A stretch of 64,000 nucleotides of DNA, taken from the NCBI RefSeq assembly GCF_013466785.1, contig NZ_CP059163.1:3720001-3784000 (forward strand), written 5' to 3'. Each line of letters opens with the position of its first letter. The first letter of the stretch is position 1. A program made the translations under genes and the position numbers. Positions 52,477-61,355 of this stretch are shown here, in pieces. The notes beneath the pieces were generated by a model. The model was not told the DNA's origin, did no database searches, and saw only the letters and a list, made by a program, of their open reading frames with translations. The stretch comes from Nocardioides marinisabuli. Its GTDB lineage: Bacteria; Actinomycetota; Actinomycetes; Propionibacteriales; Nocardioidaceae.

Positions 52477-55250
52477 CCGAGCGCCCCACCCCCGACCTGA
52501 GCATCGTCGAGACCCGGGTCTACCGCGGAGCCAACATCTGGTCCTACGACCGGGCCATCCACCTGGTGGTCGACCTGGGCGTGCTGGAGAAGTTCCCGAC
52601 CAGCACCCTGCCCGGCTTCACCGACCACCTGGTCGCGATGCTGCCGGGGCTGCGCGAGCACTCGTGCTCGCGCGGCAAGCGCGGCGGGTTCGTCGAGCGC
52701 CTGCACGAGGGCACCTGGCTGGGCCACGTGGCCGAGCACTGCGCGCTCGCGCTGCAGCAGGTCGTGGGCCACGACGTACGACGCGGCAAGACCCGCCAGG
52801 TCAAGGGCCGCGAGGGCGTCTACAACGTGATCTTCGGGTACGCCGACGAGCAGGTCGGCCTCGCCGCCGGCCGGCTGGCCGTGCGCCTGGTCAACCACCT
52901 GGTCGAGGCCGACCCCGACTTCGACTGGGACGTCGAGCTCGAGGAGTTCATCCGCCGCGCCCAGCGCACGGCGTTCGGCCCCTCGACCCAGGCCATCATC
53001 GACGAGGCCGTCTCGCGCGACATCCCCTGGATCCGGCTCAACCAGTACTCGCTGGTCCAGCTGGGCCAGGGCGTCCACGCCCAGCGGATCCGGGCCACGA
53101 TGACCTCGCAGACCTCCTCGATCGCCGTCGACATCGCCTCCGACAAGGACCTCACCACCTCGCTGCTCTCGGCCGCCGGGCTGCCGGTGCCCAAGCAGGA
53201 GTCGGTGCGCACCGTCGAGGGCTGCGTGCGCGCGGCCGAGCGGATCGGCTACCCGGTCGTGGTCAAGCCGCTCGACGGCAACCACGGGCGCGGTGTCTGC
53301 CTGGACCTCCAGGACGAGAAGGAGGTCCGTGAGGCCTTCGAGGTGGCGCGCGAGCAGTCGCGCCGCGGCTACGTCATCGTCGAGTCCTTCGTCGTCGGCA
53401 AGGACTACCGCTGCCTGATCATCGACGGCAAGGTCGCCGCGATCGCCGAGCGGGTGCCCGCCTCCGTGGTCGGCGACGGCTCCTCCACCGTCGAGCAGCT
53501 GGTCGACACCGCCAACGCCGACCCGCGCCGCGGCGTGGGCCACGAGAAGGTGCTGACCCGCATCAAGGTCGACGACGCGGCCGTCGAGCTGGTGCGCGAG
53601 CAGGGCTTCGCGATGTCCGACGTGCCGCCCGAGGGCACCACCGTGCGCCTGGCGCTGACCGGCAACATGTCGACCGGCGGCATCTCCATCGACCGCACCT
53701 TCGAGGCGCACCCCGAGAACGTCGAGATCGCCGAGGAGGCCGCCCGCATGGTCGGCCTCGACATCGCCGGCATCGACTTCATCTGCCCCGACATCACCGA
53801 GCCGGTGCGCGAGACCGGCGGTGCGATCTGCGAGGTCAACGCGGCCCCCGGCTTCCGGATGCACACGCACCCGACCATCGGCGAGCCGCAGTTCATCGCC
53901 AAGCCCGTCGTCGACATGCTCTTCCCGCCGGGCGCCAAGTCGCGGATCCCGATCGTGGCCGTCACCGGCACCAACGGCAAGACGACCACCTCGCGGATGA
54001 TCAGCCACATCTTCAAGGGCATGGGCCGCAAGGTCGGCATGACCTCCACCGACGGCGTGGTCATCGACGAGCGCCTGGTGATCCGGGCCGACGCCTCCGG
54101 GCCCCGCTCGGCCCGGATGGTCCTGCAGAACCCGCGCGTCGACACGGCCGTCTTCGAGGTGGCCCGCGGCGGCATCCTGCGCGAGGGCCTGGGCTACGAG
54201 CGCAACGACGTGGCCGTGGTCCTCAACGTCGCCCCCGACCACCTGGGGCTGCGCGGCATCGACACCGTCGAGCAGCTCGCCGACGTCAAGGCGGTGCTGG
54301 TCGAGGCGGTCCCGCGCGACGGGCACGCCGTGCTCAACGCCGACGACCCGCTGGTGCGCAACATGCGGCGCCGCTGCTCGGGCCAGGTGGTGTGGTTCTC
54401 CATGGACGAGCCGGGCACCGAGACCCGCGACATGATCGACGCCCACTGCCGCCGCGGCGGCAAGGCGCTGGTGCTCAACCCCTCCGAGCGCGGCGAGATG
54501 ATCGTGGTCAAGCACGGCCCGCGCGAGATGCAGCTGGCCTGGACCCACCTGCTGCCGGCGACCTTCGGCGGCAAGGCGCGGATGAACGTGCAGAACGCGC
54601 TCGCGGCCGCCGCCGCGGCGTTCGCCTCGGGCGCCCCGCTGCACGACATCCGCCAGGGCCTGCGCTCGTTCTCGACGAACTACTACCTCTCCCCCGGTCG
54701 TCTCAACGAGATCGAGGTCAACGGCGTCAACGTCATCATCGACTACTGCCACAACGCCCCCGGGATGCGGATGCTCGGCGACTTCGTCGACCGCGTCGGC
54801 GACTCCCTCGAGGGCTCCCACGACCTGGCCCGCCCCTCCCGCATCGGCGTCATCGCCACCGCGGGCGACCGGCGCGACCAGGACATGCGCGAGCTCGGCG
54901 AGGTCGCCGCGCAGCACTTCGACGTCGTGGTCGTGCGCGAGGACGAGGCGCTGCGCAAGCGCCAGCGCGGCGAGACCGCGGCGCTGGTGCTCGAGGGGGT
55001 GCGCTCGGCGATGGCCGCCGGGGCGCGCTGCAAGCAGGTCGAGCAGATCCTCGAGGAGAACGACGCGGTGCGCCACGCCATGTCGCGCGCCAACCGCGGC
55101 GACCTCGTGGTCCTGTGCGTCGACCGGCACGCGGCGGTGATGACCGAGCTCGAGAACTGGTCGCCGCAGGCCCAGGCCGGCGCCGGCTTCTCCGACGACT
55201 CCCCCCTCGCCGACCCCGACTACGTCGCCACCCCCCACCCCGAGGCCTGA
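52473..55250 (+). CDS. cphA: Cyanophycin synthetase
   Basis: 925 residues; polymerises multi-L-arginyl-poly-L-aspartate with ATP. N-terminal domain (VETRVYRGANIWSYDRAIHLVVDLGVLEKFPTS), then ATP-grasp (about 165-480) with VVVKPLDGNHGRGV (Lys265) that adds Asp, then a Mur-ligase domain (about 490-900) with P-loop GTNGKTTTS (residues 499-507) that adds Arg. Both active centres appear intact. Second gene of the operon with cyanophycinase. Cyanophycin is a nitrogen and carbon store. Confidence 0.95.
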   Translation: MTERPTPDLSIVETRVYRGANIWSYDRAIHLVVDLGVLEKFPTSTLPGFTDHLVAMLPGLREHSCSRGKRGGFVERLHEGTWLGHVAEHCALALQQVVGHDVRRGKTRQVKGREGVYNVIFGYADEQVGLAAGRLAVRLVNHLVEADPDFDWDVELEEFIRRAQRTAFGPSTQAIIDEAVSRDIPWIRLNQYSLVQLGQGVHAQRIRATMTSQTSSIAVDIASDKDLTTSLLSAAGLPVPKQESVRTVEGCVRAAERIGYPVVVKPLDGNHGRGVCLDLQDEKEVREAFEVAREQSRRGYVIVESFVVGKDYRCLIIDGKVAAIAERVPASVVGDGSSTVEQLVDTANADPRRGVGHEKVLTRIKVDDAAVELVREQGFAMSDVPPEGTTVRLALTGNMSTGGISIDRTFEAHPENVEIAEEAARMVGLDIAGIDFICPDITEPVRETGGAICEVNAAPGFRMHTHPTIGEPQFIAKPVVDMLFPPGAKSRIPIVAVTGTNGKTTTSRMISHIFKGMGRKVGMTSTDGVVIDERLVIRADASGPRSARMVLQNPRVDTAVFEVARGGILREGLGYERNDVAVVLNVAPDHLGLRGIDTVEQLADVKAVLVEAVPRDGHAVLNADDPLVRNMRRRCSGQVVWFSMDEPGTETRDMIDAHCRRGGKALVLNPSERGEMIVVKHGPREMQLAWTHLLPATFGGKARMNVQNALAAAAAAFASGAPLHDIRQGLRSFSTNYYLSPGRLNEIEVNGVNVIIDYCHNAPGMRMLGDFVDRVGDSLEGSHDLARPSRIGVIATAGDRRDQDMRELGEVAAQHFDVVVVREDEALRKRQRGETAALVLEGVRSAMAAGARCKQVEQILEENDAVRHAMSRANRGDLVVLCVDRHAAVMTELENWSPQAQAGAGFSDDSPLADPDYVATPHPEA

Positions 55251-55372
55251 CGGCCGAGCAGTCACTTTTGAACCACCGACCAGTCACTTTCGACCCCGCC
55301 CCTGCGGCGCGGTGACCGGTCGGTGGTTCAGGACTGACTGGTGGAAGGTTCAGAAGTGACCGCTCGGCCGTC
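55249..55372. repeat. Nested inverted repeats between cphA and acyl-CoA ligase genes
   Basis: Outer arms of 26 nt (55249-55274 and 55347-55372) match at 24 positions; inner arms of 18 nt (55269-55286 and 55313-55330; TGAACCACCGACC core) match at 17. The arm segments overlap, so two alternative stem structures are possible. CAGTCACTTT also occurs as a direct repeat at 55259 and 55281. Fills the 127-bp spacer between convergent genes; no gene is seen in it. Confidence 0.7.
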
Positions 55373-55377
55373 GGCCG

Positions 55378-57030
55378 CTACCGCTCGACGGTGAGCTCGC
55401 CGTCGGCGAAGCGGCGGCGCAGGACCTTCTTGTCGAACTTGCCCACCGAGGTGCGGGGCACCTCGTCGATGAAGGTCCAGGCGTCGGGCAGCTGCCAGGC
55501 GGCGAAGTCGCGGGCCAGGTGCGCGCGCAGCTCCTCGGCGCTGACGCTGGCGCCCTCGCGGACCACGACGGAGGCGAGGGGGCGCTCCTGCCACTTCTCG
55601 TCGGGGATGGCGACCACGGCCGCCTCCAGCACGGCGTCGTGACCCATCAGCGCGTTCTCCAGGTCGACCGAGGAGATCCACTCGCCGCCCGACTTGATGA
55701 CGTCCTTGGCCCGGTCGGTCAGCGTGATGTAGCCCCGCTCGTCGAGGTGCCCGACGTCGCCGGTGCGCAGCCAGCCGTCGTGGAACTTGGCCTCGGCCTC
55801 CTCGCGCTCGGCCTCCTCGGGCCGGTAGTAGGCCCCGGTCACCCAGGGTCCGCGCACCTCGAGCTCGCCGACGCTGGCGCCGTCACGGGGCAGGACGCTG
55901 CCGTCGTCGCCGACGATCCGCGCCGAGACCCCGCACGCCAGCCGGCCCTGGGTGCCCCGGTAGCGCCACTGCTCCTCCTCCGAGCAGCCGACCGGCGGCA
56001 GCCCGGTCGAGGCCACCGGGGAGGTCTCGGTCATCCCCCACGCCTGACGCACCACGATGCCGTGGCGCTCCTGCAGGGCCTGCTGGAGCGAGATCGGCAC
56101 CGCCGAGCCGCCGCAGAGGACCAGGCGCAGCGAGTCCAGCCGGGCCTCCGGGTGGTCGTCGAGGTGGTGCAGCACGTCGTTCCACACGGTCGGCACGCCC
56201 CCGGACACCGTGGGCCGGCTCTCGCGCACGAAGCGGACCAGCGGCTCGGCCTGCAGCCACCGGTCGGGCATGCACAGCGACGCGCCGCTCATCATCGCCG
56301 AGTAGGGCAGCCCCCAGGCGTTGGCGTGGAACATCGGCACGATCGGCAGCACCCGGTCCTCGAAGGAGAGCCCCGAGATGTTGCCGCCGCAGACCGCCAG
56401 CGAGTGCAGGTACGCCGAGCGGTGGCTGTAGACGACGCCCTTGGGGTTGCCGGTGGTGCCGGAGGTGTAGCACATCGCCGCGGCGTCGCGCTCGTCCACG
56501 TCGGGCCAGTCGAAGCCCGGCGACGCGGCGGCCAGCAGGTCCTCGTAGAGGTGCACCTGCTTGCCGCTCGCGCGCAGGGAGTCGAGGTCGGCGTCGCCGG
56601 CGTCGGGTCCGGCGACCACGACGTGCTCGACGGTCGTCATCTCCCCCAGCCGGGGCGCGAGCAGCCCCACCAGCGAGTCGTCGACGATGACGACGTGGTC
56701 CTCCGCGTGGTTGGCGACGTAGACCAGCTGCTCGGGGAAGAGCCGGATGTTGAGCGTGTGCAGCACCGCGCCCATCGACGGCACCGCCAGGTAGGCCTCG
56801 AGGTGCTCGACGTTGTTCCACTGGAAGGTCGCGACCCGCTGGTCGGCGTCGACGCCCAGGCCCCGCAGCGCCGAGGCCAGGCGCGCGGTGCGCTCGTCCA
56901 GGGCGCCGTACGACGTGGTGCGGCTGCCGTCGGGCGTCGCGGTGACGACCTCCCCGTCGGGGTGGACGTCGACGACGTGGCGGCGGATGGCGCCGATGGT
57001 GAGCTGGTCGTCCTGCATGGTGCTGCGCAT
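55378..57030 (-). CDS. Acyl-CoA ligase (AMP-forming)
   Basis: 550 residues, ANL family. AMP-binding P-loop YTSGTTGNPKGVVYSH (about residue 190), QAWGMTETSPVAS, WLRTGDVGHLDERGYITLTDRAKDVIKSGGEWIS (hinge/A8) and TSVGKFDKKVLRRRF (C-terminal Lys, A10). Typical of medium/long-chain fatty-acyl or aryl-CoA ligases; substrate unknown. GGAGG lies 7 nt before the ATG. It is transcribed away from fabI-type genes, after the Mur ligase gene. Confidence 0.92.
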   Translation of the reverse strand: MRSTMQDDQLTIGAIRRHVVDVHPDGEVVTATPDGSRTTSYGALDERTARLASALRGLGVDADQRVATFQWNNVEHLEAYLAVPSMGAVLHTLNIRLFPEQLVYVANHAEDHVVIVDDSLVGLLAPRLGEMTTVEHVVVAGPDAGDADLDSLRASGKQVHLYEDLLAAASPGFDWPDVDERDAAAMCYTSGTTGNPKGVVYSHRSAYLHSLAVCGGNISGLSFEDRVLPIVPMFHANAWGLPYSAMMSGASLCMPDRWLQAEPLVRFVRESRPTVSGGVPTVWNDVLHHLDDHPEARLDSLRLVLCGGSAVPISLQQALQERHGIVVRQAWGMTETSPVASTGLPPVGCSEEEQWRYRGTQGRLACGVSARIVGDDGSVLPRDGASVGELEVRGPWVTGAYYRPEEAEREEAEAKFHDGWLRTGDVGHLDERGYITLTDRAKDVIKSGGEWISSVDLENALMGHDAVLEAAVVAIPDEKWQERPLASVVVREGASVSAEELRAHLARDFAAWQLPDAWTFIDEVPRTSVGKFDKKVLRRRFADGELTVER

Positions 57031-57103
57031 GGCGGGTCCTCCGAGGGGGTGCGCTGGGCCGGTGTGCTGTGCGTCACGATCCTGCCACCGGCACCCGAGC
57101 GGC

Positions 57104-58863
57104 TCACCCGGCGCGCGCGGCCCGCACCTTCGCCGCCAGCGTCTCGGCGGTGTCGGGGACTCCCCCGGCCTCGGCGATCCACTCGTAGACGCCCTCGCGG
57201 TCGGCGTGGCACATCAGCCCCACGACCTCCCCGGGCAGCGCCTGGCCGACCAGGGCCGAGAGCACCCCCACCTCCGTCGGGTACGCCGGCACGGCGGTGA
57301 CGCCGACCCGCTCGGCGCCGGCGCGCATCAGGCCCTCGAGCTCCTCGGGGGTGCGGCCGCGGAAGTACTTCTCCTTGTGACCGATGGCCACGACGTCGGC
57401 GTCACGCGCCGCGATCTCGCCGATCTTCTCGATCAGCTCCTCGGAGCGGTCGCCGACGACCCCCATCCCGAGCAGCACCCGGGCACCCTCGGGGCGGACG
57501 CCGTGCAGGATCTCGAACATCGCCTCGAGGCCGGCCTCGTTGTGGGCCAGGTCCATCACGACGGTGACCTCGCCGTCGGAGACCGGCACGGTGAAGCAGT
57601 TCATCCGGCCCGGGTTGTGCTCGGCGTCGGGCAGGAACGAGCGCAGGCCGGCGATGACGACCTCGCGGGGGATCCCGACCGCCAGCGCGGCGGAGGCCGC
57701 GGCCAGGGCGTTCTCGACGTTGTAGTGGCTCAGCCCGGCCAGGGTCATCGGCACGTCGACCAGCTCGAGCAGCGGGTCGGGGTCGGCGTCGGGCTCCAGG
57801 ACGCACAGCCAGCCGTCGATGACGGTGGTGGCGCGGCCGCCGTCGGCGAGCACCTCCCGCACGGCGGGCGAGTCGGGGTCGCGGGAGAACACCCACACCT
57901 GCGACTTGACCACCCAGCGCATCGAGAGCACCCGCGGGTCGTCGGCGTTGAGCACCGCCCAGCCCTCGGGCGCGGTGATCCGGGGCACCACGGCCTTGAC
58001 CTCGGCGAGCTGGTCGAGGGTGTCGATGCCGTGCAGCCCCAGGTGGTCGGCCGAGACGTTGGTGACGACCGAGACGTCGTTGCGGGTCAGCCCGATGCCC
58101 TTGAGCAGGATCCCGCCCCGGGCGGTCTCGGTGACCGCCAGCTCGACCTCCTCGTGGGCCAGCACGCGGCCGGCGCCGCTGGGCCCCGAGTAGTCACCGG
58201 GCTCGACGAGCACCCCGTCGACGTACACGCCGTCGGTGTTGGACCAGCCGACGACCTTGCCCCACTCGCGGCCGATGTGGGCGACCATCCGCGAGGTGGT
58301 GGTCTTGCCGTTGGTGCCGGTGACCGCCACGACGGGCACCCGCGGCTCCAGGGTCGTCGGGGCGTCGCCGGGCTCACTGGTGGCGACGGTCTCGGCCGCG
58401 ACCGAGACGGCCGCCGAGAGCCGGTCGGTGCTGACGCCGTCGTCGCCGGGCACCAGGGTGTCGAGCACCGACGCGACCGCGCGCCCCATCGCGCGGGCCC
58501 GCTCGCGGTGGGCCCACGGGTAGGCGACGACGACCTGGTGGGCGTCGTTGGTGGGGCGCACCGCACGGCCAGCGAGGAGGTGCCGGACTCCTGGGCCACG
58601 GCCCGCACCAGCCGCGCCACGGCACGCAGCGCGAAGCGCTGGCGGAAGCCGGACTCCGGCTCGCCGGGGCGGGCGCCCTCCAGCCCGATGCGCTCGGCGA
58701 GCACCAGGGCGACGTCGACCGGCGCGGTGGCCAAGGCCCCGACGTCGAGGGTCAGCTTCACCGCCGCCCGGGGGAAGTAGAGGTTGGGACCCTCGAGCAC
58801 CCGCAGCTCGACCAGCGCGTGCGTGGTGGGGGCGACGTCCTGACCGGCTCCTGGTGCGCTCAC
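57104..58863 (-). CDS. CphA-related Mur ligase lacking ATP-grasp; frame shifted by 1 nt
   Basis: Two frames join into one gene. The first (GTG 58863 to about 58563) gives ALVELRVLEGPNLYFPRAAVKLTLDVG ..., similar to the CphA N-terminus (VETRVYRGANIWSYDRAI). The second (to 57104) gives NDAHQVVVAYPWAHRERARAM and a Mur-ligase domain (VVAVTGTNGKTTTSRMVAHIG; RNDVSVVTNVSADHLGLHGIDTLDQLAEVKAV) very like the CphA C-domain. No ATP-grasp lies between. One missing G near 58561-58564 (CGG versus CGGG) would explain the break; 586 residues if repaired. TAGCGT 7 nt upstream fixes the start. The intact part alone is 485 codons from 58561. Confidence 0.75.
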
Positions 58864-58870
58864 CGGCGCG

Positions 58871-58876
58871 ACGCTA
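58871..58876 (-). promoter_or_regulatory. -10 box of the CphA-related Mur ligase gene
   Basis: TAGCGT on the minus strand, 7 nt before the GTG at 58863. It argues that translation begins here and not inside the second frame at 58561. Confidence 0.5.
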
Positions 58877-58889
58877 CCGGCTCGCGCGC

Positions 58890-59660
58890 TCAGGCGCCCA
58901 TCGCGTGGAAGCCGCCGTCGACGTGGACGATCTCGCCGGTGGTGGCGGGGAAGAAGTCGGAGAGCAGCGCGCAGACCGCCTTGGCCGTCGGCCCCTGGTC
59001 GGTGTTGTCCCAACCGAGCGGCGAGCGGGTGGCCCACATCGAGTCGAGCTCCTCGAAGCCGGGGATCGCCTTGGCCGCCAGGGTCTTCAGCGGCCCGGCC
59101 GAGACCAGGTTGACCCGGATGCCCTCGGGTCCCAGGTCGCGGGCCAGGTAGCGCGAGGTCGACTCGAGCGCGGCCTTCGCCACGCCCATCCAGTCGTAGG
59201 CCGGCCAGGCGACGGTGGCGTCGAAGGTCAGCCCGACCACCGAGCCGCCGTCGGCCATCAGCGGGCGGCAGGCGGTGGTCAGCGACTTCAGCGAGTACGC
59301 CGAGACCTGCACCGCCTGCGCGACGTCGTCCCAGGGGCCCTCGAGGAACTTGCCGCCCAGCAGCGTCTCGGGGTTGCCGAAGGCGATCGAGTGCACGACG
59401 CCGTCGAGCCCGTCGACGTGCTCGCCCACCAGCTCGGGCAGCCGCGCCAGGTGCTCGTCGTCGGTGACGTCGAGCTCGATGACCGGCGGCTCGACCGGCA
59501 GCCGCTTGGCGATGCGCCGGGTGATGCCGAGGGCCCGGCCGAAGTTCGAGATGAGCACGGTCGCGCCCTGCTCCTGGGCGACCTTCGCGGTCGCGAAGCC
59601 GATGGAGGAGTCCATCGTCACCCCGGCCACCAGGATCCGCTTGCCGTCGAGAATGCCCAT
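58890..59660 (-). CDS. fabI: Enoyl-ACP reductase FabI (InhA-like)
   Basis: Last reduction of type II fatty-acid elongation; NADH-dependent. 256 residues, SDR fold. Nucleotide motif VAGVTMDSSIGFATAK, HSIAFGNPE, catalytic Tyr155 and Lys162 in YDWMGVAKAALES (YxxMxxxK), and DLGPEGIRVNLVSAGPLKTLAAKAIPGF. AAGGAG ribosome site 6 nt before the ATG. It directly follows fabG, as in mycobacterial mabA-inhA. Known target of isoniazid/triclosan in related species. Confidence 0.95.
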   Translation of the reverse strand: MGILDGKRILVAGVTMDSSIGFATAKVAQEQGATVLISNFGRALGITRRIAKRLPVEPPVIELDVTDDEHLARLPELVGEHVDGLDGVVHSIAFGNPETLLGGKFLEGPWDDVAQAVQVSAYSLKSLTTACRPLMADGGSVVGLTFDATVAWPAYDWMGVAKAALESTSRYLARDLGPEGIRVNLVSAGPLKTLAAKAIPGFEELDSMWATRSPLGWDNTDQGPTAKAVCALLSDFFPATTGEIVHVDGGFHAMGA

Positions 59661-59703
59661 CGTCTGCTCCTTGGGTGAGGTGGGGTCCTGCTGGGGGTGG
59701 GTC

Positions 59704-60468
<765 letters not shown>

Positions 60469-60525
60469 TTACCCGCGCGTACCAGAAACCACGCGCGGGT
60501 CGTCACGTCGTGGGCCGCAGGAGGA

Positions 60526-60738
60526 TCAGTCGTCCTCGAGGCGGAAGCCGACCTTGAGACCGACCTGGAAGTGCTCGACCGCGCCGTCCTTAACCTGGCC
60601 CCGGACCTGGGTGACCTCGAACCAGTCGAGGTGGCGCAGGGTGCGCGAGGCGCGCTCGACGCCGTTGCGGATGGCGGCGTCGATGCCCTCGGGAGAGGTG
60701 CCGACGATCTCGGAGATGCGATAAGTGCGATTGGTCAT
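60526..60738 (-). CDS. Dodecin (flavin-binding storage protein)
   Basis: 70 residues matching the dodecin family: YRISEIVGTSPEGIDAAIRNGVERASRTLRHLDWFEVTQVRGQVKDGAVEHFQVGLKVGFRLED. The conserved Trp and Gln that sandwich flavin pairs are both present (HLDWFEVTQVRG). It forms dodecamers that bind FMN/riboflavin. TAGGCT lies 6 nt before the ATG. Divergent from the DUF3099 gene, with 38 bp between starts. Confidence 0.95.
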   Translation of the reverse strand: MTNRTYRISEIVGTSPEGIDAAIRNGVERASRTLRHLDWFEVTQVRGQVKDGAVEHFQVGLKVGFRLEDD

Positions 60739-60744
60739 ATGGGG

Positions 60745-60750
60745 AGCCTA
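60745..60750 (-). promoter_or_regulatory. -10 box of dodecin gene (divergent pair)
   Basis: TAGGCT on the minus strand, 6 nt before the ATG at 60738. Confidence 0.55.
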
Positions 60751-60762
60751 GTCCTGCCGACG

Positions 60763-60768
60763 TACGCT
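60763..60768 (+). promoter_or_regulatory. -10 box of DUF3099 gene (divergent pair)
   Basis: TACGCT 7 nt before the ATG at 60776. Both promoters lie within 24 bp of each other. Confidence 0.5.
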
Positions 60769-60775
60769 CGAGGTC

Positions 60776-61114
60776 ATGGCCAGGCAGAGAGCACGCGACG
60801 ACGATGCTGTGCGGATCACGACGGCGGCGGTGAGCCACGAGGAGGACCTCCGCAAGCGCCAGAAGCGCTACCTGCTGTCGATGACGCTGCGCTCGGCGTG
60901 CTTCGTCGGGGCCGGCGTCGCCGGGCTCGCCGGGATCTCGTGGTTGTGGCCGATCCTCATCGTGGGTGCGCTCGTGCTGCCCTACATCGCGGTGGTCCTG
61001 GCCAACGCCCAGGCCAACCGGGTCGACGGCTTCCAGCTGCGCAGCGGCGCCTTCGGGGTCCCCGAGCTGGAGTCCGCGGGCTCCGCCCAGCGCGCCGGGC
61101 TGGGTGGACGATGA
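60776..61114 (+). CDS. DUF3099 membrane protein
   Basis: 112 residues. VRITTAAVSHEEDLRKRQKRYLLSM matches the DUF3099 start, then two membrane helices (ACFVGAGVAGLAGISWL and PILIVGALVLPYIAVVLANA). Function unknown; a common small actinobacterial membrane protein. Its stop overlaps the next gene's ATG by 4 nt. Confidence 0.85.
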   Translation: MARQRARDDDAVRITTAAVSHEEDLRKRQKRYLLSMTLRSACFVGAGVAGLAGISWLWPILIVGALVLPYIAVVLANAQANRVDGFQLRSGAFGVPELESAGSAQRAGLGGR

Positions 61115-61323
61115 GCGAGAGCGACTCCTGCTCGGCCAAGGGCTGCACCCAGCCGGCCGTGCACGCCCTGCTGTGGCGCAACCCCAGGATCCACACCCCC
61201 GAGCGCCGCAAGGCCTGGCTGGCCTGCCCCGAGCACCGCGAGTCGCTCGGCACGTTCCTGGGCTCGCGAGGTTTCCTCATCGAGGTCGTCGAGCACCACG
61301 CGGGCGCCGACCACACCGTCTGA
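61111..61323 (+). CDS. Small cysteine-rich protein, unknown
   Basis: 70 residues. CSAKGCTQPAVHALLWRNP and WLACPEHRESLGTFLGSRGFL give three Cys plus His in an arrangement fit for zinc. ATGA overlap with the DUF3099 gene shows translational coupling. No family name recognised with confidence. Confidence 0.7.
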   Translation: MSESDSCSAKGCTQPAVHALLWRNPRIHTPERRKAWLACPEHRESLGTFLGSRGFLIEVVEHHAGADHTV

Positions 61324-61355
61324 GGCCACCCCCGGCCTGGCCGCCGGGTGCCGGG

